DNA from: Sphingorhabdus sp. YGSMI21
GTDB taxonomy: Bacteria; Pseudomonadota; Alphaproteobacteria; Sphingomonadales; Sphingomonadaceae
Assembly: GCF_002776575.1 (NCBI RefSeq)
Contig: NZ_CP022548.1
Span: forward strand, 3,425,001 to 3,489,000
Reading direction: 5' to 3'
DNA length: 64,000 nt
The notes below the pieces were generated by a model that was not told where the DNA came from, made no database searches, and saw only the letters and a list, made by a program, of their open reading frames with translations. Numbering within the stretch: position 1 is the first letter of the stretch; the number at the start of each line of letters is the position of its first letter. The position numbers were made by a program, and so were the translations under genes. Positions 37,434 through 46,557 of the stretch are shown in pieces.

Positions 37434-40175
37434 TCAAAACTTGCCGTGGCAATGCTTGTATTTACGGCCCGAACCACAGGGGCATGGCGCGTTGCGGCTG
37501 ACCTTGCTGCCGTCGAAGGCATCTTGCGGATTGTCCATTTGTCCGGATTGCCGTGGCGGCAAGGCGGTGGATACCGTCCCTAGGGTGCCGCCGTCGATAT
37601 CATTGCTGTTATCCTCGCCGGTCAGCGGATCGATGTGCGTGGTCAGGAAATCGGGCAATTCCGGCAGATCGGGCACAACCAGCTCTTCCTGCTGGTGGAA
37701 CTGGCTGATCGCGATCGTTTTGGTGACGCCTTCGCGGATGATTTCCAGCATCCGCTCGAACAGGCCAAAGGCTTCCTGCTTATATTCGTCGAGCGGCTTT
37801 TTCTGGGCATAGGCGCGCAGGAACACGACCTGGCGCAGCGCGTCGAGCGTGGCGAGATGCTCCTTCCAGTGATGGTCGAGCAATTCGAGCAGGATCGATT
37901 TTTCGATATCTTCCCACACGCCGGGCTTCTCGGCATCGACCTGCGCCTTTTTCGCAGCGAAATCGGCATCGGCCAGTTCGGCGATCCGGGTCTCGATCAG
38001 CTCGGGTTCGACGGCGTCTTCCTGCAGCCAGCTGTCGATATCGGGCGCGAGGTTGAGCACGTCCTTGACGCGGGTCTTCAGCCCTTCGATATCCCATTGC
38101 TCGGGATAGCTGCCCGGAGGACAGGCATCGGCGACCATTGCGTTGACGGTTTCATGGCGCATGTCCTCGACGACATCGCCGACCGTGTCGGCATCCATGA
38201 TTTCCGAGCGCTGCTCGTAGATCACCTTGCGCTGGTCGTTCATCACGTCATCATATTCGACGACCTGCTTGCGCGCTTCATAGTTGCGCGCTTCGACCTT
38301 TTTCTGGGCGGTTTCAATGGCTTTCGACAGCCATTTGCCACCGATTGCCTCGCCGTCCTCGAGATTCTTGTTCATCATCTTGGCGAACATCGTTTCGGTG
38401 CCGAAGATGCGCAGCAGATCATCCTCGAGGCAGAGATAGAAACGGCTCAGCCCCGGATCGCCCTGGCGACCGGAACGGCCGCGCAGCTGGTTGTCGATCC
38501 GGCGGCTTTCATGCCGCTCGGTGCCGAGCACGAACAGACCGCCCGCCGCTCGCACTTCCTCGCGTAGCGCGCGGACTTCTTCCTCGATCTTGGCGATGGC
38601 CTTGTCCCGTTCCGGCCCCTCTTCCATGTCGGCCAGTTCTTCCTCGATCCGGAAATCGATATTGCCGCCGAGCTGGATATCGGTGCCGCGACCGGCCATG
38701 TTGGTCGCGATCGTCACCGCACCGGGAGAACCGGCCTGGGCGACAATATGCGCTTCCTGCTCATGGAAGCGGGCGTTGAGGACATTATGCTTCACGCCTT
38801 CCTTGTTGAGGAAGTCGGAGAGCAGCTCGGATTTCTCGATCGACACGGTGCCGACCAGCACCGGCTGGCCCTTGTCGCTATGTTCCTTGACGGTCTTTGC
38901 AATGGCGGCAAATTTGTCGAGCGTATTCTTGTAGAATTCGTCATTCTCGTCGATCCGCTGGACCGGCTTGTTGGTCGGAATGGTGACGACATTCATCTTG
39001 TAGATTTCGAAAAATTCCGCTGCTTCGGTTTCCGCGGTGCCGGTCATGCCGGACAATTTGGGATACATGCGGAAATAATTCTGGAAGGTGATCGAGGCCA
39101 TGGTCTGGTTTTCCGGCTCGATCTGGACGCCTTCCTTGGCTTCCACTGCCTGGTGCAGGCCGTTGGACCAGCGCCGCCCGTCCATCATCCGGCCGGTAAA
39201 TTCGTCGATGATGATAACCTTGCCGTCCTTGACGATATAGTCGGTGTCGCGCTTGCGCATGACATTGGCCATCAGCGCCTGGTTGAGATGGTGGACAACC
39301 TGGGTATTCTCGAAATCATAGAGATTGTCACCGACCAGCAGACCGGCTTCCTCGAGCAGGCGTTCCGCCTTTTCCGTGCCCTCTTCGGTCAGCGAGATAT
39401 TGCGTGATTTCTCGTCCTTTTCATAATCATCCTCGGTGATATTCTGGACCACCGCGTTGACCTGCAGATAGAGATCGGACTTGTCGTCGGTCGGGCCTGA
39501 GATGATCAAAGGCGTCCGCGCTTCGTCGATCAGGATCGAGTCGACTTCGTCGACAATCGCGAAATTGAACGGCCGCTGGACCATCTGGGCGCGCTCGTGC
39601 TTCATATTGTCGCGCAGATAATCAAAGCCGAATTCGTTGTTGGTGCCGTAGGTAATGTCCGCCGCATAGGCCGCGCGGCGCTCGGCCTCGCCCAGATTGG
39701 GGACGATCACGCCGACTTCCAGACCAAGGAAATTATAGACCTGGCTCATCCATTCCGCATCACGGCGGGCGAGATAGTCGTTGACGGTGACGACATGGAC
39801 GCCCTTGCCCTCGATCGCGTTGAGATAGCAGGCGAGCGTCGCGACCAAAGTCTTGCCCTCACCGGTCCGCATTTCGGCGATTTCGCCGCGATGGAGCACG
39901 ATACCGCCGATCAGCTGCACATCATAATGCCGCTGGCCCAGCGTCCGCTTGGCCGCTTCGCGAACGACCGCAAAGGCTTCCGGCAATATGTCGTCGAGCG
40001 TCTCGCCGCCGGCGACCCGTTCCTTGAACTGCACGGTCTTGGCCGCCAGTTCCGCGTCGGAGAGCGGTTCGACTTCCGTTTCGAACGCGTTGACCGCATC
40101 GACCACTTTCTGCATGGATTTGACGTACCGGTCATTGGCTGACCCGAAGATGGATTTGGCTAAACCGCCGAACAT
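37434..40175 (-). CDS. secA: Preprotein translocase ATPase SecA
   Basis: SecA drives Sec-dependent export through SecYEG. From the ATG at 40175 (preceded by GGAAA) the protein is 913 residues. Walker A is [11 protein letters not shown], the DEAD-like motif is [19 protein letters not shown], and [14 protein letters not shown] marks the second RecA fold. The C-terminal zinc site is [16 protein letters not shown]. The TTG at 40187 would only add four residues. A small secreted-protein gene lies upstream on the same strand. Confidence 0.97.
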   Translation of the reverse strand: MFGGLAKSIFGSANDRYVKSMQKVVDAVNAFETEVEPLSDAELAAKTVQFKERVAGGETLDDILPEAFAVVREAAKRTLGQRHYDVQLIGGIVLHRGEIAEMRTGEGKTLVATLACYLNAIEGKGVHVVTVNDYLARRDAEWMSQVYNFLGLEVGVIVPNLGEAERRAAYAADITYGTNNEFGFDYLRDNMKHERAQMVQRPFNFAIVDEVDSILIDEARTPLIISGPTDDKSDLYLQVNAVVQNITEDDYEKDEKSRNISLTEEGTEKAERLLEEAGLLVGDNLYDFENTQVVHHLNQALMANVMRKRDTDYIVKDGKVIIIDEFTGRMMDGRRWSNGLHQAVEAKEGVQIEPENQTMASITFQNYFRMYPKLSGMTGTAETEAAEFFEIYKMNVVTIPTNKPVQRIDENDEFYKNTLDKFAAIAKTVKEHSDKGQPVLVGTVSIEKSELLSDFLNKEGVKHNVLNARFHEQEAHIVAQAGSPGAVTIATNMAGRGTDIQLGGNIDFRIEEELADMEEGPERDKAIAKIEEEVRALREEVRAAGGLFVLGTERHESRRIDNQLRGRSGRQGDPGLSRFYLCLEDDLLRIFGTETMFAKMMNKNLEDGEAIGGKWLSKAIETAQKKVEARNYEARKQVVEYDDVMNDQRKVIYEQRSEIMDADTVGDVVEDMRHETVNAMVADACPPGSYPEQWDIEGLKTRVKDVLNLAPDIDSWLQEDAVEPELIETRIAELADADFAAKKAQVDAEKPGVWEDIEKSILLELLDHHWKEHLATLDALRQVVFLRAYAQKKPLDEYKQEAFGLFERMLEIIREGVTKTIAISQFHQQEELVVPDLPELPDFLTTHIDPLTGEDNSNDIDGGTLGTVSTALPPRQSGQMDNPQDAFDGSKVSRNAPCPCGSGRKYKHCHGKF

Positions 40176-40280
40176 GACATTTTCCAATTTGTAAATTTTG
40201 CCGGCCGGTAGCCGGCCGCGAACAGGATGAATTTGGGGAGAGTCTTTCGCCGTTCAATATCGGCGAAACAGAAAATGGCG

Positions 40281-40607
40281 CTAGGGCGCGCCTTCTTCAT
40301 GCTCCAGCTTGTCGCCGGCTTCGCTGCGCATCGCGACGACGGCCCAGTCCGGCATGCTGCTGCCGGTTTTGCCAATAGTGCGCGACGCGACCAAGCAGGC
40401 TTCGGCCAAAGCGCAGGACTGGTGATCCGGTATCGTATAAACGGCCGCTGCGATAATGGCGGAGGATTCGGCCTCTGCGGCCTCCGACAGGCTCGCCGCG
40501 CTGCCCAGTTCCGGCACCACGCGTTCCGCAGCCGCTGCCGACGCGGGCACGGCGAGGCCGACAGCGTTGAATAGCAGCAACATAAAACTTGCAAAATATG
40601 CGTTCAT
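40281..40607 (-). CDS. Small secreted protein of unknown function
   Basis: A 108-residue product from the ATG at 40607 with a clear signal peptide (NAYFASFMLLLFNAVGLAVPASA). The mature part is Ala/Ser-rich with two cysteines (DHQSCALAEACLVASR) that could form a disulfide. No domain is recognised. It is upstream of secA on the same strand and divergent from argJ. An alternative overlapping frame in the same strand lacks a signal and is likely a shadow. Confidence 0.55.
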   Translation of the reverse strand: MNAYFASFMLLLFNAVGLAVPASAAAAERVVPELGSAASLSEAAEAESSAIIAAAVYTIPDHQSCALAEACLVASRTIGKTGSSMPDWAVVAMRSEAGDKLEHEEGAP

Positions 40608-40665
40608 GGACAAGGCCTCGTCATATCAGCGCGTTCTATCAAAACATTGTATAAAGGCAAGTTAA

Positions 40666-41895
40666 GTGTCGGACAAACTTTCGCCCCTGGCGCCAGCACA
40701 ATCTCCCGTTTTACCGGATATCGAGGGCGTATCCTGCCGCATTGCCCGCGCGCAGTACAAGGAGTGGGACCGCTGCGACCTGACCTTTGTCGAACTGGCA
40801 GCGGGCACAGCAGTCGCAGGGGTGCTGACGCAAAGCAAATGCCCTTCGCCGGAAGTCGAATATTGCCGCGAAGCGCTGAAAGGCGGCAAGGCGCGCGGTC
40901 TGGTCGTCAACGCCGGCAATGCCAACGCTTTTACCGGCGCACGCGGCATGGCGGCGGTACAGAAAATATTGTCGCTGGCCTCGGCCCATCTTGGCTGCGC
41001 GGAACACGAAATATTCGTTTCCTCGACCGGCGTGATCGGCGTGCCCTTGCCGCAGGACAAGGCCGAAGCGGGCCTGAAAGCGGTGTTTGCAGCGGATCCC
41101 TGCAGCTGGGAAGCGGCCGCGGCAACGATCATGACGACCGATACATTCCCGAAAATGGCGACCGCGAGCGCCATCGTCGGCGGTAAGACCGTTCATCTGA
41201 GCGGCATCATCAAAGGCTCCGGCATGATTGCCCCGGATATGGCGACCATGCTCGGTTATATTTTTACCGATGCGTCGGTGGAGGCCGGCTTTTTGCAGCA
41301 GATGCTGAGCGCGGCGACGGCAAAAAGCTTCAACTGCATCACCGTCGACAGCGACACGTCGACCAGTGATACCGTGCTGGCTTTCGCCACAGGGAAAAGC
41401 ACGGCCCCTGCCCTGACGTCCTTTGACGACAATGGTGCCGATGCCTTCCAGGCGGCGCTGAGCGATCTGTGCATGCAAATGGCGCATCTCGTCGTCCGCG
41501 ATGGCGAAGGCGCGAGCAAATTTATCGAAATCGCTGTGACCGGTGCGGATAGCGATGACAGCGCCAAGCGCATTGCCCTCTCGATTGCCAATTCGCCGCT
41601 GGTCAAGACCGCCATTGCCGGCGAGGACGCCAATTGGGGGCGGGTCGTCATGGCGGTCGGCAAGGCCGGTGAGCCAGCGGACCGTGACCGGCTGGCGATC
41701 GGCTTCGGCGGCGTCACCGTCGCCCGCGAAGGCCTGGTCGTGCCCGATTATGACGAGGCGCCGGTCGCCGCGCATCTCCAGGGCAGTGAAATCGACATTA
41801 CGGTCGATATTGGTCTGGGCGAAGGCCGGGCAACGGTCTGGACCTGCGACCTCACCCACGGCTATATCGAAATCAACGCCGACTACAGGAGTTAG
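40666..41895 (+). CDS. argJ: Bifunctional glutamate N-acetyltransferase/amino-acid acetyltransferase ArgJ
   Basis: ArgJ recycles the acetyl group from N-acetylornithine to glutamate in arginine synthesis. The 409-residue precursor has the self-cleavage site at Ala-T194 in IAPDMATMLGYIFTDA, which would give alpha and beta chains. It also has NAGNANAFTG near the N-terminus, and VARDGEGAS-like and NSPLVKTAIAGEDANWGR motifs. The start is GTG at 40666. It may function with carAB in the arginine pathway. Confidence 0.96.
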   Translation: MSDKLSPLAPAQSPVLPDIEGVSCRIARAQYKEWDRCDLTFVELAAGTAVAGVLTQSKCPSPEVEYCREALKGGKARGLVVNAGNANAFTGARGMAAVQKILSLASAHLGCAEHEIFVSSTGVIGVPLPQDKAEAGLKAVFAADPCSWEAAAATIMTTDTFPKMATASAIVGGKTVHLSGIIKGSGMIAPDMATMLGYIFTDASVEAGFLQQMLSAATAKSFNCITVDSDTSTSDTVLAFATGKSTAPALTSFDDNGADAFQAALSDLCMQMAHLVVRDGEGASKFIEIAVTGADSDDSAKRIALSIANSPLVKTAIAGEDANWGRVVMAVGKAGEPADRDRLAIGFGGVTVAREGLVVPDYDEAPVAAHLQGSEIDITVDIGLGEGRATVWTCDLTHGYIEINADYRS

Positions 41896-41899
41896 GTTC

Positions 41900-42706
41900 T
41901 TGCACAATCTCTATCAGCCCGTCCTCGACATCATCGAAAAGGCGGCGCGCGATATTGTGCTGCCTTATTACCAGAATCTGACATCGCACCAGATTGACGA
42001 GAAAACACCCGGCGATCTGGTGACCGTCGCCGACAAGCTCAGCGAGGAATATATCGCCGGGGCGCTGTCGGCATTGCTGCCCGAGACCAAGATTGTCGGC
42101 GAGGAAGCCTTTGCCGCCGATGAATCGGTGCTGGACCAACTGGCCGACGGCCAGGTCTGCATCATCGACCCGATCGACGGGACCGGCAATTATGCTGCCG
42201 GACGGGGCCCGTTCGGGATCATGATTGCCTTGGTCGAGGAGAATGAAACCGTTGCCGGCTGGCTTTACGACCCGCTGACCGGCCGCATTTGCCATGCCGA
42301 GAAGAACGGCGGCGCCTTTATAAACGGGGACCGGGTCGCCGTTCCCGAAGATCATCCGGAAAAACCCGTTGCGGCGCTGGCAACCGGGTTCATGACGCCG
42401 GAAGAGCGCGACACACTGCTCGCCGCAGCCCAGCCTTTTTACGAAATTGTCGATATTCCGCGCTGCGCCGCCGAGCAATATCCGAGACTGGTCGAGGGAA
42501 CCAACCATCTCTCCGTATTCAAGCGCACACTGCCCTGGGACCATGCGTCCGGGGTGTTGTTTCTCAATGAAGCCGGGGGAAAATGCGCGCGTTGGGACGG
42601 ATCGGACTATCGCCCCGCAGACCGCAGGAAAGGCCTGCTCGGCGCCTCGTCCCCGAAACTTTGGGACGAGGCAGCCGAGCGGCTCGGGGATATTTTCAGA
42701 AACTAG
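41900..42706 (+). CDS. Inositol monophosphatase family protein
   Basis: A 268-residue Mg-dependent phosphatase of the IMPase superfamily. Metal-site motifs are [22 protein letters not shown] and [15 protein letters not shown], all intact. It could act on inositol phosphates, histidinol phosphate or 3',5'-PAP; the sequence does not separate these. The TTG at 41900 has AGGAG eight bases upstream, overlapping the end of argJ, so the pair is probably cotranscribed. It is convergent with trxA, the stops overlapping. Confidence 0.88.
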   Translation: MHNLYQPVLDIIEKAARDIVLPYYQNLTSHQIDEKTPGDLVTVADKLSEEYIAGALSALLPETKIVGEEAFAADESVLDQLADGQVCIIDPIDGTGNYAAGRGPFGIMIALVEENETVAGWLYDPLTGRICHAEKNGGAFINGDRVAVPEDHPEKPVAALATGFMTPEERDTLLAAAQPFYEIVDIPRCAAEQYPRLVEGTNHLSVFKRTLPWDHASGVLFLNEAGGKCARWDGSDYRPADRRKGLLGASSPKLWDEAAERLGDIFRN

Positions 42707-43029
42707 GCAGGTAGGCTGGATTCAAGCCAGGTTTTCAGCTGGCTTTTCGGAGCCGCGCCGACCTTGGTTTCAACCGGTGCGCCATTGTGGAACAATATCA
42801 TGGTCGGGATGCCACGCACGCCATATTTGGCGGGTGCATCGGGACTGTCGTCGATATTGAGCTTGGCGATGGTCACCTTGCCGGCCAGTTCGTCGCTGAT
42901 TTCTTCCAGCGCGGGGCCGATCATCTTGCAGGGGCCGCACCATTCCGCCCAGAAATCGACGAGCACGGGGCCGTCAGCCTTCAGGACATCGCCTTCGAAA
43001 CTTGCGTCGGTAATTGCTTTGGTAGCCAT
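42703..43029 (-). CDS. trxA: Thioredoxin
   Basis: A 108-residue cytoplasmic thioredoxin with the redox-active WCGPCK (C31 and C34). It also has the cis-Pro region [13 protein letters not shown] and a normal thioredoxin-fold length. It lies 75 bp downstream of addA on the same strand, a conserved alphaproteobacterial neighbourhood (addB-addA-trxA). Confidence 0.96.
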   Translation of the reverse strand: MATKAITDASFEGDVLKADGPVLVDFWAEWCGPCKMIGPALEEISDELAGKVTIAKLNIDDSPDAPAKYGVRGIPTMILFHNGAPVETKVGAAPKSQLKTWLESSLPA

Positions 43030-43104
43030 AACGAATCTCCAATTGTTCAGACCCTATCTAGTTATGGTCAGGCCTCGGCTCAAGCGCGGTAGCGGAAAGC
43101 TTTT

Positions 43105-46100
43105 TCATATCGGCTCAAAGCCCGGCTTGTGCCGCTCGATCAGATCCGGGGCCAGTTCCAGCATTTGCGGGCCGTGCGAATAGAGCAGCCCGGCCTTGAT
43201 CGAACGATCCGGGAATATCTTTTCCAGCGCGGCGACATAGGCCGCCATCTGGCGCAGATAGGCGACGGGCGCCTGTTCGGCACTGTCGGGCACCCGGCGG
43301 CCGGTCTTGAAATCGACGACATAGATTTGATCGTCGGTGATCAGCAGGCGGTCGACCGTGCCGGAAATGACATGTTCGCCGACCACCGCGGCTATCGGCG
43401 CTTCTGCGAGACTTTCCGGCGCGAAAAGCGCCGACCAGGCCGGATTGCCCATGACCGTCAGCACCGTCTGGATGATCTCTGCGCGGCGCGCCGGATCGGT
43501 GATCTGCTTCTGCTTTTCCAGCCAGCGGTCGGCGACATCCATCCGGCGCGCCGGCGCGATATTCGGCAGGCGCTGAAACAGGCTGTGCAACAATATCCCG
43601 CGTTCGGCAGCGTCACGCATGGTCAGGTCCGGCGGCGGATTGCTGGCATCGTCGGGGCCGAGATGCGAGGGGGTCAAGGGTCGCGGCGGGCGGGATTCTT
43701 CCGGAGCAGCCCGGAACAGCCAGTCCGGCGCCGGCACATGATCCCCTGCCCCGTCAGCGGCTCTTTCGGGAGCCGCCGGTGCAGCGGGCCTGTTCCGGCT
43801 CTCCGTCCGATATTCCCGCACAGCCTGCCAGTCCGGGTCTTCGCGCCATTCGCTGCCCAAGGCCGTCAGACCGCGCTCCATCGCCCCATACCAGCTCAGT
43901 TCCGGCACTTCGCCTTTCGCTCTGGGTCCGAGCACGCCGGCAACGACCAGATGTTCTTCCGCGCGGGTCATCGCGACGTAGAGCAGCCGCCAATGTTCTT
44001 CCATCGCGACCTTGTCGGCATAGGCGGCATGTTCAGCCAATATGCCGACGCGCTCGGCCTTGCGGACCGGGACAACCGGATATTCCAGTTCGCGACCGGT
44101 CCCTTCGCCCAGTTTGATGCTGAAACCGCCGCTTTTCTTGCTCGCCGGGTCAAAGGTCGCATTGGCAAGGATCACAAGCGGCGCCTGCAATCCCTTTGCG
44201 CCATGAACGGTCATCAGCCGCACTTCATTGCCGCCCTCGACCTGCTCGCGCTTGATTTCGACATCGCCGCGGTCGAACCAGTCGAGAAAACCCTGCAAGG
44301 TCGGGATATGATCCCGCTCGAAGGCCAGGGCGGTCGCCAGCAGTTCGTCCAGCGGATCGACCGCCGCATGGCTAAGCCGGGAGAGCAATTTGCGCCGCCC
44401 CTGCATCGGCCCGGACAATATCGTCTCGAGAAACTGGTAGGGCGTGTTGAAATCGGCCATCGCCAGCAGCTGCTGCAACGGCTTTATCTGCTCTCCCAGA
44501 CCGTCCTGTCGGCGCAGAAATTCCCAGAGGCTCTTCTCGCCATTGGCCTTGCCGCGATGACCGCGCGCCAGCAGATCCTCTTGCGTCCAGCCGAGCAACG
44601 GCGAAACCAGCAGGCTGGCGAGGTTGAGATCGTCATTTGGCTGTAGCACGAAGCGGATCGCGGCCAGCAGGTCTTGAACAACCAGCGGCTGGTTGAGGCG
44701 GATACGATCAATCCCCGCCACCGGAACCTTTTCGGCAAACAGACGGGCAACGATGAGCGCACTGAGCTCGTCGCGCTTGCTCACCAATATCAATATATCC
44801 TTGGGTTGCAGCGCCCGTTTTTGCCGTTCCAGCCAAAGCGGGTTTTCCGGCGACAGCCATTGCTTGATCTGCACAGCCAGCTGCTGGGCAATGACCCTTT
44901 TCTCTTCGCTGGCCCAGGATTCCTCGTCCTCATCGTCGGCATCGCTTCTGTTGGCAATCGGTTTCCACAAGGTCACGCTACCGCTCGCATCCTGATAGTT
45001 GCTGCGATGCTCAGGGACCCGATGATCGAGCCCCAGCTGTTCGTGGCCCAGCTGTTCCAGCGTCGCATCGACCACTTTCAATATCGGCGGCGTCGAGCGG
45101 AAACTGCGGTCCAGCGACAGGTCGCCAAACGGCTGTTCCGATGCCTCTGCCAGCGCGAAAAATTCGGTGCGCGCATTGGCATAATTATGCGGACTAGTGC
45201 CCTGAAAGCCGAAGATAGCCTGTTTAAAATCGCCCACCGTGAACAGCGTCCGGTGCCGCTCGGGCTTCACGCCTATGCCGGCAAAAAATTCACCGGCCAG
45301 CGCGCGGACGATATCCCATTGCGCGACATTGGTATCCTGCGCCTCGTCGATCAATATATGATCGGTACGCTGGTCGAGCTTGTAGCGGATCCATTCCGCC
45401 ATATCGCTTTTCTGCAACAGCCGGGCGGTCATCCGGATCATGTCGTCGAAATCGACCACGCCGTGCAGCTTTTTGGCATCGGCATAGCGATGGTAGAAAG
45501 CCTGTCCGGCCTGCAGTGCGCCCGCAAACAGGTCGGCATATTCGAACAGGACCGCTTTTCCGAGAAGGTCGCTGCTCCACTCATACAGCGATCCGGCGAT
45601 GAAATCATAGTCTGGCAGAGCTTTGAGCAGGCCTTTCGTGGGTTTGGGCGGGGCTCCGGTGGATTTGGTCGCCCAGGCCAGATGAACATCAGGCAAGGCT
45701 GCTGCGCGTTCTTGCGGATTGAGGCTCAGCCAGAGGCGGATCGCGAGCTGCCGCTCCTGTTCCTTCTTGCCGCCGGCTTCCGCCATCGCATCGCGCAACA
45801 GGGTAATTGCGCGCAGATCAATGGCTTCATCTGTGCAGCGGCTGGCCAGCCACGACTGGGCATCGCCGTCAATCGGCAGGCCCAGCAGCTGACGGACGAA
45901 GGGCAAGATGCCGGACGGCAGCCCGTCCATCGCTTCGGCCTTGGCGGCGCAAGTCATCAGAAATTGCTCGGTCGCCTCCTCGCCCATCCGGACGCTCAAA
46001 CGCTGAATCGCTTCGACAATCTGCGGGCGCCCGGCCTGTTCTTCCTCGAGCAGCAAATCGCCCAAGGCCTCGCGCGCCAATATCTTCTGGTCGCGGTCCT

Positions 46101-46557
46101 CGATCGGCTTGAACATCGAGGCGATGCCGGCCTCTTCCGGGAACGACGCGAGCAAGGACTGGCAGAAGCCGTGGATCGTCATGATCCGCAGGCCCCCGCC
46201 CTGCGCATCGAGAACTTGGGCGAATAAGGTTCGCGCCCGGGCTCTCGCCTCGGGTCCGGTCGACGCGCCGATGGCGCGAAGGTCGTTTTCCAGCAGGGTG
46301 TCGTCCATCCGCACCCAGGCGGCCAGTTGCCGGTTGATCCGCTCCGCCATTTCCGCCGCGCCCGCCTTGGTGAAGGTCAGGCAGAGAATATGTTCAGGAT
46401 CGATCTTTTCGGTCAGCAGCAGGCGAAAAACGCGCGCAGTCAGAACCTGGGTCTTGCCGGTTCCGGCCGACGCGCTAAGCCAGATATGGGCATCGGGTTC
46501 GACCGCATCGATCTGCCGGTCCTTCAGCGGAAAGATTTTCGGCTTTTCGCTACTCAT
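43105..46557 (-). CDS. addA: Double-strand break repair helicase-nuclease AddA
   Basis: AddA is the UvrD-like helicase subunit, with nuclease domain, of AddAB, the RecBCD-equivalent that processes DNA ends for RecA. The 1150-residue protein has Walker A SASAGTGKTQVL, motif II region DHILIDEAQDTN, FTVGDFKQAIFGFQGT, RLMTVHGAKGLQ and YVAMTRAEEHL. The C-terminal nuclease motif is VVDFKTGRRVPD. Its ATG overlaps addB by eight bases. Confidence 0.95.
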   Translation of the reverse strand: MSSEKPKIFPLKDRQIDAVEPDAHIWLSASAGTGKTQVLTARVFRLLLTEKIDPEHILCLTFTKAGAAEMAERINRQLAAWVRMDDTLLENDLRAIGASTGPEARARARTLFAQVLDAQGGGLRIMTIHGFCQSLLASFPEEAGIASMFKPIEDRDQKILAREALGDLLLEEEQAGRPQIVEAIQRLSVRMGEEATEQFLMTCAAKAEAMDGLPSGILPFVRQLLGLPIDGDAQSWLASRCTDEAIDLRAITLLRDAMAEAGGKKEQERQLAIRLWLSLNPQERAAALPDVHLAWATKSTGAPPKPTKGLLKALPDYDFIAGSLYEWSSDLLGKAVLFEYADLFAGALQAGQAFYHRYADAKKLHGVVDFDDMIRMTARLLQKSDMAEWIRYKLDQRTDHILIDEAQDTNVAQWDIVRALAGEFFAGIGVKPERHRTLFTVGDFKQAIFGFQGTSPHNYANARTEFFALAEASEQPFGDLSLDRSFRSTPPILKVVDATLEQLGHEQLGLDHRVPEHRSNYQDASGSVTLWKPIANRSDADDEDEESWASEEKRVIAQQLAVQIKQWLSPENPLWLERQKRALQPKDILILVSKRDELSALIVARLFAEKVPVAGIDRIRLNQPLVVQDLLAAIRFVLQPNDDLNLASLLVSPLLGWTQEDLLARGHRGKANGEKSLWEFLRRQDGLGEQIKPLQQLLAMADFNTPYQFLETILSGPMQGRRKLLSRLSHAAVDPLDELLATALAFERDHIPTLQGFLDWFDRGDVEIKREQVEGGNEVRLMTVHGAKGLQAPLVILANATFDPASKKSGGFSIKLGEGTGRELEYPVVPVRKAERVGILAEHAAYADKVAMEEHWRLLYVAMTRAEEHLVVAGVLGPRAKGEVPELSWYGAMERGLTALGSEWREDPDWQAVREYRTESRNRPAAPAAPERAADGAGDHVPAPDWLFRAAPEESRPPRPLTPSHLGPDDASNPPPDLTMRDAAERGILLHSLFQRLPNIAPARRMDVADRWLEKQKQITDPARRAEIIQTVLTVMGNPAWSALFAPESLAEAPIAAVVGEHVISGTVDRLLITDDQIYVVDFKTGRRVPDSAEQAPVAYLRQMAAYVAALEKIFPDRSIKAGLLYSHGPQMLELAPDLIERHKPGFEPI

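Noticed and set aside
40160..40594. 144-codon minus-strand frame overlapping the small secreted protein
   Set aside because: It is an Arg/Ser-rich alternate frame without a signal peptide and runs into the secA start.
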